From Candidatus Scatomonas merdavium (GTDB lineage Bacteria; Bacillota; Clostridia; Lachnospirales; Lachnospiraceae), in NCBI GenBank assembly GCA_018716575.1, contig DVJR01000135.1:1-33340 (forward strand): 33,340 nucleotides of DNA, read 5' to 3'. Shown piece after piece: positions 1 through 7,364 of this stretch (positions are counted from its first letter, which is position 1; each line of letters starts with the position of its first letter). The notes under the pieces are model-generated. The model was not told the DNA's origin. It saw only the letters and a list, made by a program, of their open reading frames with translations, and ran no database searches. The position numbers and the translations under genes were made by a program.

Positions 1-246
1 CTGAAGAAGAAATACGGCGATAAAATCACCTTCTGCGGCGGTTTTGACAACATGCACGTCCTGGATGTGCCCGGCGTTTCCACCGATGCCGTCAAAAAAG
101 AATACCGGCGGGTCATCGACTCCCTGGCCCCCGGCGGAAGCTACGTGATCTACCCCATCGGCGGAACCTTTAATTTCGTAGGGCCGTTTCTGGAAGAGCA
201 CTTCGCGTACGGCATGCACTTTTACGAAAATCCGAACAACCGCTGA
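1..246 (+). CDS. Uroporphyrinogen decarboxylase-family protein, C-terminal end (partial)
   Basis: The frame is open from the first base and stops at 246, so only about the last 81 residues are present. The visible part has the end-of-barrel pattern of the URO-D superfamily: a GDKITFCGGFD stretch, then a VKKEYRRVID helix and a LAPGGSYVIYPIG strand/turn. This superfamily covers true HemE and the corrinoid-linked methyltransferases (MtaA/CmuA-like) that are abundant in Clostridia. HemE itself is less likely given the sequence style and the lack of haem genes nearby, but the substrate-binding N-terminal half lies outside the window. An internal ATG at 52 is not a credible start because homology-like sequence continues upstream of it. 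Family call fairly sure, substrate unknown. Confidence 0.75.
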   Translation: MKKKYGDKITFCGGFDNMHVLDVPGVSTDAVKKEYRRVIDSLAPGGSYVIYPIGGTFNFVGPFLEEHFAYGMHFYENPNNR

Positions 247-263
247 CCGGATGGCAGAGAAGA

Positions 264-378
264 GGCTGCCGCAAAAGCGATTTTGAAATGCGAGCAGCCG
301 CCAGATATAGCAATAATCCCCGGGATTATTCTATATCTGGTGATCTGTGCCATTTCCAATCGGCCTTTTGCGACATCC
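264..378. repeat. Nested-palindrome intergenic repeat, copy A
   Basis: A 115-base element in the gap between the URO-D-like gene and plsC. Outer arms start GGCTGCCGCAAAAG at 264 and are matched inversely by CTTTTGCGACATCC ending at 378. An inner near-perfect palindrome spans 301-340 (arms CCAGATATAG-C-AATAATCCC against its complement, one bulged base). The same architecture and much of the same left-end sequence (GGCTG..., CAAAAGC, TTTGAAA, AGCAGCCG, CAGATA) recur at 18413-18529, so this is a dispersed repeat rather than a one-off terminator. It may also act as a terminator for the upstream gene. Confidence 0.8.
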
Positions 379-409
379 CCCTTCGGATTCATATTTTACA
401 AAAACGGCG

Positions 410-438
410 TTGAAACCTGTCATATTTTTGCGTATAAT
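410..438 (+). promoter_or_regulatory. Sigma-A-type promoter for plsC
   Basis: TTGAAA at 410-415 and TATAAT at 433-438 are separated by exactly 17 bases, placing transcription start about 40 bases before the plsC start codon. A ribosome site GAAGGAA lies just upstream of the ATG at 484. Confidence 0.8.
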
Positions 439-483
439 AGGAGCAGTACAGCTTTCAAACTTTGCTGAAAGAAGGAACGCATC

Positions 484-1224
484 ATGGTTCGATTAATCTT
501 GCTGCTCCTGGCAGCTATTCTCTATCTGATACTGACACTGCCTGTCCTTTTCATCCTCTGGCTGATCGGCAAAAAGAACCCGGATCTTCGGGAGCGGACG
601 GCCTCGGCTATGATCCGCTGGATTTTCCGCGTGCTGCTGGCCGGAGCCGGCGTTAAAGTCACGGTTATAGGACAGGACAGAATACCCTCTGACACCGCCG
701 TTCTTTACGTAGGGAACCACCGGAGTATTTTTGACATTATTCTCACCTATGTGCGGAGCCCCCGCGCCACGGGCTATGTGGCGAAGAAAGAGCTGGGCAA
801 GATTCCCCTTTTCTCTCAGTGGGCCAGATACATCGGCTGCCTTTTCTTTAACCGGAATGACATAAAGGAAGGGATGAAGATGATTCTGGACGGCGTAGCC
901 ATGCTGAAGGCCGGGAAGTCCGTTTTCATTTTCCCTGAGGGCACCCGGAATAAAAATGAATCCGACCTGCCGCTGCTGCCTTTCCACGAAGGCAGCTTCA
1001 AAATGGCCTCGAAAAGCGGATGTCCGATTGTGCCGGTGACTTTTTGCAACACGATCAATATCTGGGAAGGCCATTTCCCCTGGGTACGCCGGGCGCATGT
1101 GGTGCTGGAATACGGGGAACCGATTTATGTCTCAGAGCTCCCGCCGGAGCAGAAAAAGCGTGTCGGCGCTTATACGCGGGAGATTATGGAGAAAATGATG
1201 GAGAAAAATCAGAAGCTTTTATAG
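484..1224 (+). CDS. plsC: 1-acyl-sn-glycerol-3-phosphate acyltransferase (PlsC family)
   Basis: A 246-residue membrane acyltransferase that would transfer an acyl group to the 2-position of lysophosphatidate in phospholipid synthesis. One strongly hydrophobic segment covers roughly residues 2-26. The catalytic H(x4)D block is seen as NHRSIFD near residue 78, and the phosphate-binding FPEGTRN block near residue 150. Length matches the bacterial PlsC family. The ATG at 484 has a good GAAGGAA site 6 bases upstream and its own promoter at 410-438. The gene stands alone and is convergent with the next gene; a long hairpin lies between them. Exact acyl donor or substrate within the LPLAT superfamily cannot be read from sequence. 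Confidence 0.9.
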   Translation: MVRLILLLLAAILYLILTLPVLFILWLIGKKNPDLRERTASAMIRWIFRVLLAGAGVKVTVIGQDRIPSDTAVLYVGNHRSIFDIILTYVRSPRATGYVAKKELGKIPLFSQWARYIGCLFFNRNDIKEGMKMILDGVAMLKAGKSVFIFPEGTRNKNESDLPLLPFHEGSFKMASKSGCPIVPVTFCNTINIWEGHFPWVRRAHVVLEYGEPIYVSELPPEQKKRVGAYTREIMEKMMEKNQKLL

Positions 1225-1259
1225 GCAGAGGAACGGATTTCATTTCTTCCTCACAGCTG

Positions 1260-1312
1260 ACAGAGAGGGAGCAGCGTGCAATATCAGTGACTGCGCGCTG
1301 CTCCCTCTCTGT
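1260..1312. terminator. Long hairpin between convergent plsC and the GDPD-like gene
   Basis: Arms 1260-1280 and 1292-1312 pair over 21 bases (17 perfect, beginning ACAGAGAGGGAGCAGCG, then one G-T wobble and three more pairs) around an 11-base loop. It sits between two convergent genes, so a bidirectional stop is the natural reading, but there is no T-run on either side. It could equally be a small palindromic repeat. Confidence 0.55.
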
Positions 1313-1373
1313 ATAGTCGCCCCTGTCCGCTCCGATGCCGCGGCTCCGCTGCCGCGCCCCGCATCTCCGCCAT

Positions 1374-2204
1374 CTAGGGCTCAATATCCTCAAATACCAC
1401 GATGGATTCGTCTGTTTTCACCAGCTCATATTCTTCCATGCTCCTGACCGTCCAGTCCATAGTCTGCACCCGGTACAGCAGACGGCAGAACAGCAGGCTC
1501 ACCGTGCGGCGATCCGCCAGATTACAGGAAATAAAGTCCGGAGACGCCAGGAAATTGGTCAGCAGGTTGAACCGCACAAAATCCTGCACCGGATTCAGCT
1601 CTGTGCCGCCGTGCTTCACATGGCGTTCCATCATCTGGCCGCGGATATACTCCGGCCTGTGATCCTTAAACCACTTTACAGCCCGGTAATCGAAAGATTC
1701 CACAGCAAATACGCCGTCGTAGGAATCCAGCACCTCGCAGACCCTGGCGCAGAGCACGCCGTAATTGTCCATCTCCGTATTCAGCTTCAGCAGCACAGGA
1801 ACCTGGGCGTCCACCAGCTTCAGGGCTTCTCCCAGGGACGGTATTGACTCTTCCGTACCGGACAGCCTGTACTCCTTCAGCTTCTGCCATAGGGTATTCT
1901 CCACTGTGCCTTCTCCGCCGCAGACTCTCCAGAGCCTGCTGTCCCTGAAGATCACCGGAACGCCGTCCCGGCTCAGCCGCACATCCATGACGATTCCGTA
2001 GCCATGATCTACCGCCGCCTGAAAAGCAGGCAGGGAATTTTCCGGCACTTTTTTCCTGATATTATAATATCCTCTGTCTGCAAAGTCATACTTCCGGATC
2101 TCGCTCATATCCGGCTTTCCGCTGGTTCTCGGCCTGATCGCCAGCGCCCAGGCCGCCGTAGTTCCGGCTGCCAGCGCAAACAGTTTTCTCATCGCTTTAC
2201 CCAT
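1374..2204 (-). CDS. GDPD-fold protein with degenerate active site (probable pseudoenzyme)
   Basis: A 276-residue protein with a short hydrophobic N-terminal segment (about residues 5-23), then a glycerophosphodiester phosphodiesterase (GDPD) TIM-barrel. The fold is clear: RGYYNIRKKVPENSLPAF (residues 44-61), MDVRLSRDGVPVI (73-85), and RVCGGEG (93-99). Active GDPDs need HRG, ExD, HD and ExK. Here the first His is Asp43, the Glu of ExD is Val72, the His of HD is Arg87, and ExK is Lys140/Asn142; only Asp74 remains. Hydrolysis is therefore unlikely and a binding or regulatory role is inferred. A strong RBS (AGGAGGG) precedes the ATG, and a consensus promoter lies at 2254-2282. There is no terminator after the upstream VWA gene, so read-through from it is possible. 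Confidence 0.85.
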   Translation of the reverse strand: MGKAMRKLFALAAGTTAAWALAIRPRTSGKPDMSEIRKYDFADRGYYNIRKKVPENSLPAFQAAVDHGYGIVMDVRLSRDGVPVIFRDSRLWRVCGGEGTVENTLWQKLKEYRLSGTEESIPSLGEALKLVDAQVPVLLKLNTEMDNYGVLCARVCEVLDSYDGVFAVESFDYRAVKWFKDHRPEYIRGQMMERHVKHGGTELNPVQDFVRFNLLTNFLASPDFISCNLADRRTVSLLFCRLLYRVQTMDWTVRSMEEYELVKTDESIVVFEDIEP

Positions 2205-2253
2205 AAAGACATCCCTCCTGTCCGTCTCTGAAATCGTTGCTTCTATGCTTCTC

Positions 2254-2282
2254 AGTATAAAGGACTGCGCCGGTCATGTCAA
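2254..2282 (-). promoter_or_regulatory. Consensus sigma-A promoter for the GDPD-like gene
   Basis: On the minus strand TTGACA (2277-2282) and TATACT (2254-2259) are 17 bases apart. It lies between the VWA stop codon and the GDPD-like start. Confidence 0.85.
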
Positions 2283-2345
2283 ATCCTTCATCTGTTATCT
2301 TCTGTTTTCCCATACTGTGCTCTTCATACCGATTTTTTCAGATTG

Positions 2346-4127
2346 CTATTCCTCGATCTGTTTCAGAAGATATCGGCCCACTGTATGAGAAAAACTCTCT
2401 ATGGACCGGATATAGGCGAAATCCTTTCCGAAAATCCTCCGTTCCGCATCCAGCTCTGTCTCTTCCCCCGCAAATACACCCAGCACGGCCACGCCGTTCT
2501 GCCGAAGCCTGCGCACCTCCGTACCGGTATCCACTATGGCGGGTCGGCCCCGGTAAGCTCCCGGGTTACGGGCTCCCGGCCGGTTCACCAGCACATCGTA
2601 GGGCTTGCCGTCGCTTAAGACGATCATCACCTTGTTCGTCTCCTCCCGCTGCAGCAGCTCCTGTCCCACCGCCTTAACAGCCAGCCCGTCCCGGTTATTG
2701 GAGGAAGCCATGTATTCGAAAATATTCCGGTTCTCCTCCCTGCTGTCCCCGTAATCGCGAAAACGCCGGAGAATGGTATAATCCCAGAAGGTACAGAAGC
2801 TGCTGACCCGGAAGGGGATTCCCAGATTCGAAAGCGCCTCACTGATCACATATCCCTGAAGCGCCACCTGTCCCTGCCTCTTCTGCTGGGAACCGCTGGC
2901 ATCAATCAGCACATCCACCACAAACTCCATGGCGTCATTCTGAATTTTCTTCCGGAATACCCGGGCATCCCGGGAACGGCCAAGCCTCCAGAGCTCCGCC
3001 GGCACGATCCTGCCGTGATCGGAGCGGATCTCCTGTTCCTCATCCCGCAGGGTGAAGGCCCTCCGCAGCATATCCGTCAGCACCTGTATATTCCGCTTGA
3101 CGATCCGGTGACGGTCGTGGTAAACCATGAGGTTCTTATGCTTCTGCTTCTTTGCATATTCATACTGATAATTCCGCACCACCGGATTCTTCAGGATGCC
3201 TTCCGTATAATACAGACTGCAGTCTGAGTGAAGCCCCCGGCACATCTGATAATTCCGGCTTTTTTCTTCGGCAGGAGTCAGATAGGTCTTTCCGAAATTC
3301 CGCTCCACATAGGTGTACATTTTTTCCAGGGCCTCTTCATCCACCACCACGATTTTCTTCGGAGCATCGGCTCTTTCCTCTCCCTGCTCCTCCTGCTCCG
3401 GCGGCTCGTTCAGCTCCAGATTCGTCATGGATTCTGTCACCTTTTCCAGATAAGTCTCCAAAGCCTCTTCGTAGAGCTCTTCCGAGAGAAAATCTTTCCA
3501 GGAATACTCCGTCAGCTCTTCCACAGTAACAGCCAGCACCTCTTCCAGCGTTTTCTTCTTTTTTTCAAAATCCGGCTCCACAATCTGATTGTAGAGACTG
3601 TCAATGCCGCAGATCAGATCCATGGTCTCTGCCGCACTACGCAGCCGGTGAATTTCCTCCATCCATCCGGCAAGCTGCTTTGTACCATGATACGCTCCGT
3701 CCAGCTCCTCCCGGAGCAGAGCCGCCTTGAAATGCCCCAGCGGCGTGGCCGACAGCTCCCGGAAATCCTGCTCCAGAACCTCTTCATACGCCTTTCGCCG
3801 CAGCGTGCGGATACCTGCCCTCTCCCGGTCCATTCTGGAACCCACAGCCTCCTCCACGCAGAGCTGGGCCACTGTCATCAGCGGCCCTTCATAAGCATGG
3901 CAGTATATTTTTTTTACCAGATACATGGCCAGAGCGTCCCGGTCAAAATACCGGGCCAGGCCCCCCTGCTTGATACCGTCATACAGCGCCATATCAGGAG
4001 AACGCAGAAAAGCGTCCGCATCCGGTCTGATCTCCAGAGTATAGTCCCCGCTGACTGTCCACATAAGATTCCGTATTCTGTTCTCCAGCTCCATCCGGTG
4101 TTCTTCCAGAAATGCTTCTGTTTTCAT
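2346..4127 (-). CDS. VWA-domain protein, NorD/CobT-like partner of a MoxR ATPase
   Basis: About 593 residues, cytoplasmic, with no membrane segment. The N-terminal two thirds are helical and acidic (a Glu-rich stretch near residues 235-260). The C-terminal third is a von Willebrand A domain with the metal-site motif DASGS in VVDVLIDASGS and a later VLSDGKPYD strand. The family is often labelled nitric-oxide-reductase activation protein; with a MoxR/NorQ ATPase such proteins act as a metal-insertion or remodelling chaperone. No nor genes are near, so the client is unknown. I prefer the ATG at 4127 (GGGAGG five bases upstream, overlapping the ATPase stop) to an upstream in-frame ATG at 4157, which would overlap the ATPase gene by 20 bases. 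The two genes are clearly one transcription unit. Confidence 0.85.
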   Translation of the reverse strand: MKTEAFLEEHRMELENRIRNLMWTVSGDYTLEIRPDADAFLRSPDMALYDGIKQGGLARYFDRDALAMYLVKKIYCHAYEGPLMTVAQLCVEEAVGSRMDRERAGIRTLRRKAYEEVLEQDFRELSATPLGHFKAALLREELDGAYHGTKQLAGWMEEIHRLRSAAETMDLICGIDSLYNQIVEPDFEKKKKTLEEVLAVTVEELTEYSWKDFLSEELYEEALETYLEKVTESMTNLELNEPPEQEEQGEERADAPKKIVVVDEEALEKMYTYVERNFGKTYLTPAEEKSRNYQMCRGLHSDCSLYYTEGILKNPVVRNYQYEYAKKQKHKNLMVYHDRHRIVKRNIQVLTDMLRRAFTLRDEEQEIRSDHGRIVPAELWRLGRSRDARVFRKKIQNDAMEFVVDVLIDASGSQQKRQGQVALQGYVISEALSNLGIPFRVSSFCTFWDYTILRRFRDYGDSREENRNIFEYMASSNNRDGLAVKAVGQELLQREETNKVMIVLSDGKPYDVLVNRPGARNPGAYRGRPAIVDTGTEVRRLRQNGVAVLGVFAGEETELDAERRIFGKDFAYIRSIESFSHTVGRYLLKQIEE

Positions 4128-4137
4128 CCGCGCCTCC

Positions 4138-5124
4138 CTAACCGGCAAAGACATCACTTCGGGTCCAGTCCTCAGGGATCCGCATGCTCACCACATCCCG
4201 CACGATTTCCTTTTCAAACAGATCGAAGCACTTGTTGATAATGCCCATCTGCACCGCCAGGAACGGCTTCAGCCCCTGGCGCACGGTGCGGGCCGCCGCA
4301 ATCAGCCCCCGGAGATCCAGCGCCTTGGTGGAAATTTCCGCGTTTTCCGCCTTCAGCTGCAGATCCAGAAAAAGACCGATCCACTGCTTTCTCGCTTCCT
4401 CCTTCATATCGGGGAACATCTCCTTCAGGATATAGTCCAGCGTTTCCTCCGACTGGGGCGGCATGTCGATCACCAGAAAACGGGACACCAGCGCTTCGTT
4501 CAGCTCTTTCGTTCCCGCGTAGCCGTAATTCATGGTTCCGATAAAGCGGGCCGCCGGGTGGAGATCAATCTTCTCATAGCCCGGCACGTCAATGCTCCGC
4601 CTGTAATCCAGAGTGGCGTGCAGAACGGAAACCGCGTCGTTTTTCGCCATGTTGATTTCATCGAGAATCCCGAAGCCGCCGTACTGAGCACACCGGTAAA
4701 TACTTCCCTTCCGCAGCTCCACCTCGTTATTGCGGAAAGTATCTGTGCCGATCAGCTCCGCGCTGCTGGTGTTCACATGGAAGGACACGTTATAGGACGG
4801 CCTCCCGAAAATGTAGGCCAGATTCTCCGCCAGCACATTTTTCCCCGTGGCTTTGGCGCCGGTCAGCAGCAGATTTTCCCCCTCCAGCAGGCCGGAAATG
4901 GCCATCTCCAGAATTTCTCTTCCATAAAACGGGATCATTGGCTTCACCACCCGCGCTCTGACTTCTTCCTTCACTTCATATTTCTCTGAAAATTTCTCCA
5001 CGGCGTCAATCAGCGACGGACTGACGCCCTGTTCCTGCAGAAATTCAAATTCCGGCTTCATCTCTTTCGTTCCATTCCTTTCATGGTCTCTATTTTTCAA
5101 AAGCTTTACTGTATCAGCATTCAC
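4138..5124 (-). CDS. MoxR/NorQ-like AAA+ ATPase
   Basis: 328 residues. The P-loop near residues 89-96 reads GAKATGKN, so the usual final Ser/Thr is Asn. Walker B is GILDEINMA, sensor 1 lies in FIGTMNYGYAGT, and the putative arginine finger is in VSRFLVIDM. AAA+ ATPases of this clade pair with VWA proteins, which recruit substrate, and the next gene is exactly that, starting 11 bases after this stop. The start at 5124 has a weak AAGG site; an alternative ATG at 5061 (protein beginning MKPEFEF) removes an atypical 21-residue leader and is a serious rival. The substrate is unknown; nitric oxide reductase activation is only the historical family label. Confidence 0.87.
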   Translation of the reverse strand: MNADTVKLLKNRDHERNGTKEMKPEFEFLQEQGVSPSLIDAVEKFSEKYEVKEEVRARVVKPMIPFYGREILEMAISGLLEGENLLLTGAKATGKNVLAENLAYIFGRPSYNVSFHVNTSSAELIGTDTFRNNEVELRKGSIYRCAQYGGFGILDEINMAKNDAVSVLHATLDYRRSIDVPGYEKIDLHPAARFIGTMNYGYAGTKELNEALVSRFLVIDMPPQSEETLDYILKEMFPDMKEEARKQWIGLFLDLQLKAENAEISTKALDLRGLIAAARTVRQGLKPFLAVQMGIINKCFDLFEKEIVRDVVSMRIPEDWTRSDVFAG

Positions 5125-5168
5125 TCAGGCCTTGTATATAAAGTCGCAGCTTCGCTGCTCCTCAGAGT

Positions 5169-5198
5169 ATTATAGCATGAATGACAGGGCAAAACCAA
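5169..5198 (-). promoter_or_regulatory. Extended -10 promoter for the ATPase-VWA operon
   Basis: On the minus strand TATAAT (5169-5174) is preceded by TGC, giving the extended TGnTATAAT form, with TTGGTT at 5193-5198 (18-base spacer). A direct repeat of ACCAATGAAAAA lies over and beyond the -35. The 5' leader carries a small hairpin (GCAGC-GAA-GCTGC). Confidence 0.7.
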
Positions 5199-5229
5199 TG
5201 AAAAACCAATGAAAAAATGCATTTTTTCG

Positions 5230-5258
5230 TTGACAAACTCACGCAAATACGCTATGAT
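5230..5258 (+). promoter_or_regulatory. tRNA-Arg promoter
   Basis: TTGACA (5230-5235), 17-base spacer, TATGAT (5253-5258), about 30 bases ahead of the tRNA. A second TTGACA occurs at 5267-5272 but lacks a convincing -10. Confidence 0.85.
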
Positions 5259-5289
5259 ATTTGATGTTGACAAAATCAATACTGATCAT

Positions 5290-5363
5290 GTGCGTTTAGC
5301 TCAGCTGGATAGAGCGTTTGGCTACGGACCAAAAGGCCGGGGGTTCGAATCCTCTAACGCACG
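5290..5363 (+). tRNA. tRNA-Arg (anticodon ACG)
   Basis: A complete cloverleaf. The acceptor stem GTGCGTT / AACGCAC pairs perfectly over 7 bases. The D arm is GCTC-AGCTGGATA-GAGC, the anticodon stem TTTGG / CCAAA with loop CTACGGA (anticodon ACG, read as ICG after deamination, decoding CGN Arg). The T loop is TTCGAAT. The discriminator is G5363 and no CCA is encoded, so the end must be added by tRNA nucleotidyltransferase. It is a single tRNA gene with its own promoter and terminator. Confidence 0.97.
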
Positions 5364-5367
5364 GACG

Positions 5368-5399
5368 AAAAAGCACCTGCAGCAATGCAGGTGCTTTTT
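5368..5399. terminator. Intrinsic terminator after tRNA-Arg (bidirectional)
   Basis: A perfect 14-bp stem (AAAAAGCACCTGCA paired with TGCAGGTGCTTTTT) closes a GCAA tetraloop. It has a T-run on the plus strand for the tRNA and, by symmetry, one on the minus strand for the convergent TadZ-like operon. Confidence 0.92.
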
Positions 5400-5460
5400 G
5401 CTCACTATAATTTCTTTTAAACCGGCATTTTATTTCTGCTGATCCAGAAGCGTAATTCCG

Positions 5461-6501
5461 CTACCTGCTGATCTCCATAGCAATCCGATAAAATACCGGA
5501 TCTTCCATGGCGGCTTCATAATCCTGATAGCCGGCCAGCACGCCAAACAGATTATGCTGCGGCACACGGAGCCCATCCATGTGATACTGATTTGAAATCA
5601 TGAAGCACTCCTTTTCCGGGAGAAGCTCCATATTCTGTTGAAGCCGGCGCATTTTTCTGTTGGAAATGGTATTTGCCTCGATAATCAGCACGTAGGCGTC
5701 CGATTCCTCCATCAGCGCTAACGTCTGTTCATCCAGACTGCTTCCCAGATCCAGAATCAGGCAGGAGAAATCTCGCTTTTCCTTCAGAATAGAAATCAGA
5801 TTCCGCATCTCCGCCGCGCCAATGCCCAGAGAAGGCAGAGTTTTTTCAAAAGGCAGCAGAAAAGAAATTTCTTCCTGGCCGATGTTCTGCAAAATCGACC
5901 AATACGTCTCCTCACCGGGTTCCTTCAGCTGCTCCGCCAGTTTTTCATCTGCAAAGTCCTCACAGCTTAAATAAGCAGCAATACTCTGCAGGGAATCACA
6001 GCCGATGACCAGCACTGACTGATCCAGCTTCTTCAGTTTCCGGCCCAAAGCCATGGCAACCAGACTCTTTCCACAGCCGCCCAGCGGAGAGTACACAGCG
6101 ATCACCTTTGTCTCCGGCTTTTCGTCCGGCAGGATTTCCTCTCTTTGCGCTGTCTCTTCAGCTTCCATGAACTGCTCCAAAGCCTGCATGATTTCATCCA
6201 CAGGCAGATATTTCATCATCCTTCGGATATTCTCCGGATATTCTTCCTCAATTCCAATCTCCTGTGCCAGCAGCAGAATATGATGAATGGTATGTTCCTC
6301 CAGCTGCGGGCCGTAAAAACTGCTGTCCGCCACCAGAATATTGATGGTTCTTGCCGAGCGGAAATACGCATCCGCATAGGCCGGGTCCGTAATGATCTGA
6401 ATCCGCGCCCTGGAAGCAAACCGCCGTACCAGCTCACTCTCCAGAGTTTTTACATAACCGTAATCGCTGTCCAGCAGTACAAGTCCTATATCCTGTCTCA
6501 T
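5461..6501 (-). CDS. TadZ/CpaE-like ParA/MinD-family ATPase
   Basis: 346 residues. The first ~120 form a receiver-like domain (VLLDSDYGYVKTLESELV at the start, ILVADSSF near 55-62) without a clear full set of phosphoacceptor residues. Then comes a ParA/MinD ATPase: deviant P-loop SPLGGCGKS at about 138-146, a CLILDLGSS strand (Walker B position), and YVLIIEAN later. This order is that of CpaE/TadZ, the polar-localisation ATPase of Tad/Flp pili. No CpaF, TadB/C, prepilin or prepilin peptidase gene is in the window. The upstream FHA gene is 13 bases away, and the RBS (AGGAGG) overlaps its stop codon, so the two are co-translated. The terminator at 5368-5399 ends the unit. Confidence 0.78.
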   Translation of the reverse strand: MRQDIGLVLLDSDYGYVKTLESELVRRFASRARIQIITDPAYADAYFRSARTINILVADSSFYGPQLEEHTIHHILLLAQEIGIEEEYPENIRRMMKYLPVDEIMQALEQFMEAEETAQREEILPDEKPETKVIAVYSPLGGCGKSLVAMALGRKLKKLDQSVLVIGCDSLQSIAAYLSCEDFADEKLAEQLKEPGEETYWSILQNIGQEEISFLLPFEKTLPSLGIGAAEMRNLISILKEKRDFSCLILDLGSSLDEQTLALMEESDAYVLIIEANTISNRKMRRLQQNMELLPEKECFMISNQYHMDGLRVPQHNLFGVLAGYQDYEAAMEDPVFYRIAMEISR

Positions 6502-6514
6502 TCCGGACTACCTC

Positions 6515-7333
6515 CTATTCCACGTTGAATGTGCAGTCTGCAAAGCGAAGCACGCTGCCCTTCCCGATAGGCACCTGACTTCTCGGAGCAATTTTCTGAT
6601 CGTTGACAAATGTGCCATTGGCACTGTCCATATCCATCACGTAAAAACTGATCTCATTCCATCCCACTATCGCATGCAGGGGACTGATTGTGTTAACTCC
6701 CGATATGATTCCATCAGCCTGCTCCGCATCCGAACCGAGGCGAAACTCCTCATGCCCGATCTGAAAAGTCAGAGCCTCCGGCGTATTGACGCTTTTCAGC
6801 ACGATTTCCTCATCCTCCTCCGGCATCCGGCGTTCCAGCGCATCCTGCAGACTTTTCCAGTTTCCGAACGCCCTCTCCTTCTGGAATTCAATCTGACGGC
6901 AGACCTCGGCTCCCCCCTCCGTATGCTCCAGCATCTCCTCCAGAATCGCATAAACTCTCTTCAAATAAATCTGGCTTGTCAGAGATTCCGCGGGAATAAC
7001 CGCAGGAAGGCACAGAAGAAACACCTGCCCGCTGCCGTTAAGATAAATACTGTCCACATCCCAGACCAGATTTTCCAGTGAAATGGCGGAAAATCCTTCC
7101 AATTCCTTAATCCGCTCCAGTATTTCCTTACCTACACGGCAGATCTCATCCAGATCCATATCTTTCAGCCTGTCTCCCAAAACCTCACAGCCATCCGTAA
7201 AGTAAAACAGCTTGATTTTATCGTTAAACCGTATCCACGTACAGGGAAGCAGGCCCTTATCTTCTCCTGTCTCCAGAAAATGATACGCCTCCCGATCCAG
7301 CAGCTCTTCTGAATTCAATATAAATTCTCTCAT
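6515..7333 (-). CDS. FHA-domain protein with DUF6382-like N-terminal region
   Basis: 272 residues. The N-terminal ~170 residues are a soluble alpha/beta domain resembling the uncharacterised DUF6382 region found in front of FHA domains in Firmicutes. The C-terminal ~80 residues form a forkhead-associated domain with the expected phosphothreonine-binding residues (RLGS, ISPLHA, SANGTFVND). FHA domains bind pThr peptides, so regulation by a Ser/Thr kinase of the PrkC type is inferred; no kinase is in the window. It has a good RBS (GGGAGG) and a near-consensus promoter at 7365-7393. It is the first gene of a two-gene unit with the TadZ-like ATPase, as in Tad pilus loci, but no other Tad gene is nearby. 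Confidence 0.82.
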   Translation of the reverse strand: MREFILNSEELLDREAYHFLETGEDKGLLPCTWIRFNDKIKLFYFTDGCEVLGDRLKDMDLDEICRVGKEILERIKELEGFSAISLENLVWDVDSIYLNGSGQVFLLCLPAVIPAESLTSQIYLKRVYAILEEMLEHTEGGAEVCRQIEFQKERAFGNWKSLQDALERRMPEEDEEIVLKSVNTPEALTFQIGHEEFRLGSDAEQADGIISGVNTISPLHAIVGWNEISFYVMDMDSANGTFVNDQKIAPRSQVPIGKGSVLRFADCTFNVE

Positions 7334-7364
7334 GGCCCCTCCCTTTTTCTGTTTTCTCTATCCT

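Noticed and set aside
493-1098. 201-codon open frame opposite plsC
   Set aside because: It is antisense to a clear PlsC gene with intact motifs; no RBS or family resemblance.
3228-4238. 336-codon open frame opposite the VWA gene
   Set aside because: Shadow frame of a well-supported gene; composition rich in His, Pro and Arg with no domain.
2346-5124. Interpretation as a nitric oxide reductase activation locus
   Set aside because: No norB/norC or other denitrification gene nearby; the label is historical for this VWA/MoxR family.
5267-5272. Second TTGACA upstream of the tRNA
   Set aside because: No acceptable -10 at 16-18 bases downstream.
5209-5442. 77-codon open frame running through the tRNA
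   Set aside because: Overlaps tRNA-Arg and its terminator.
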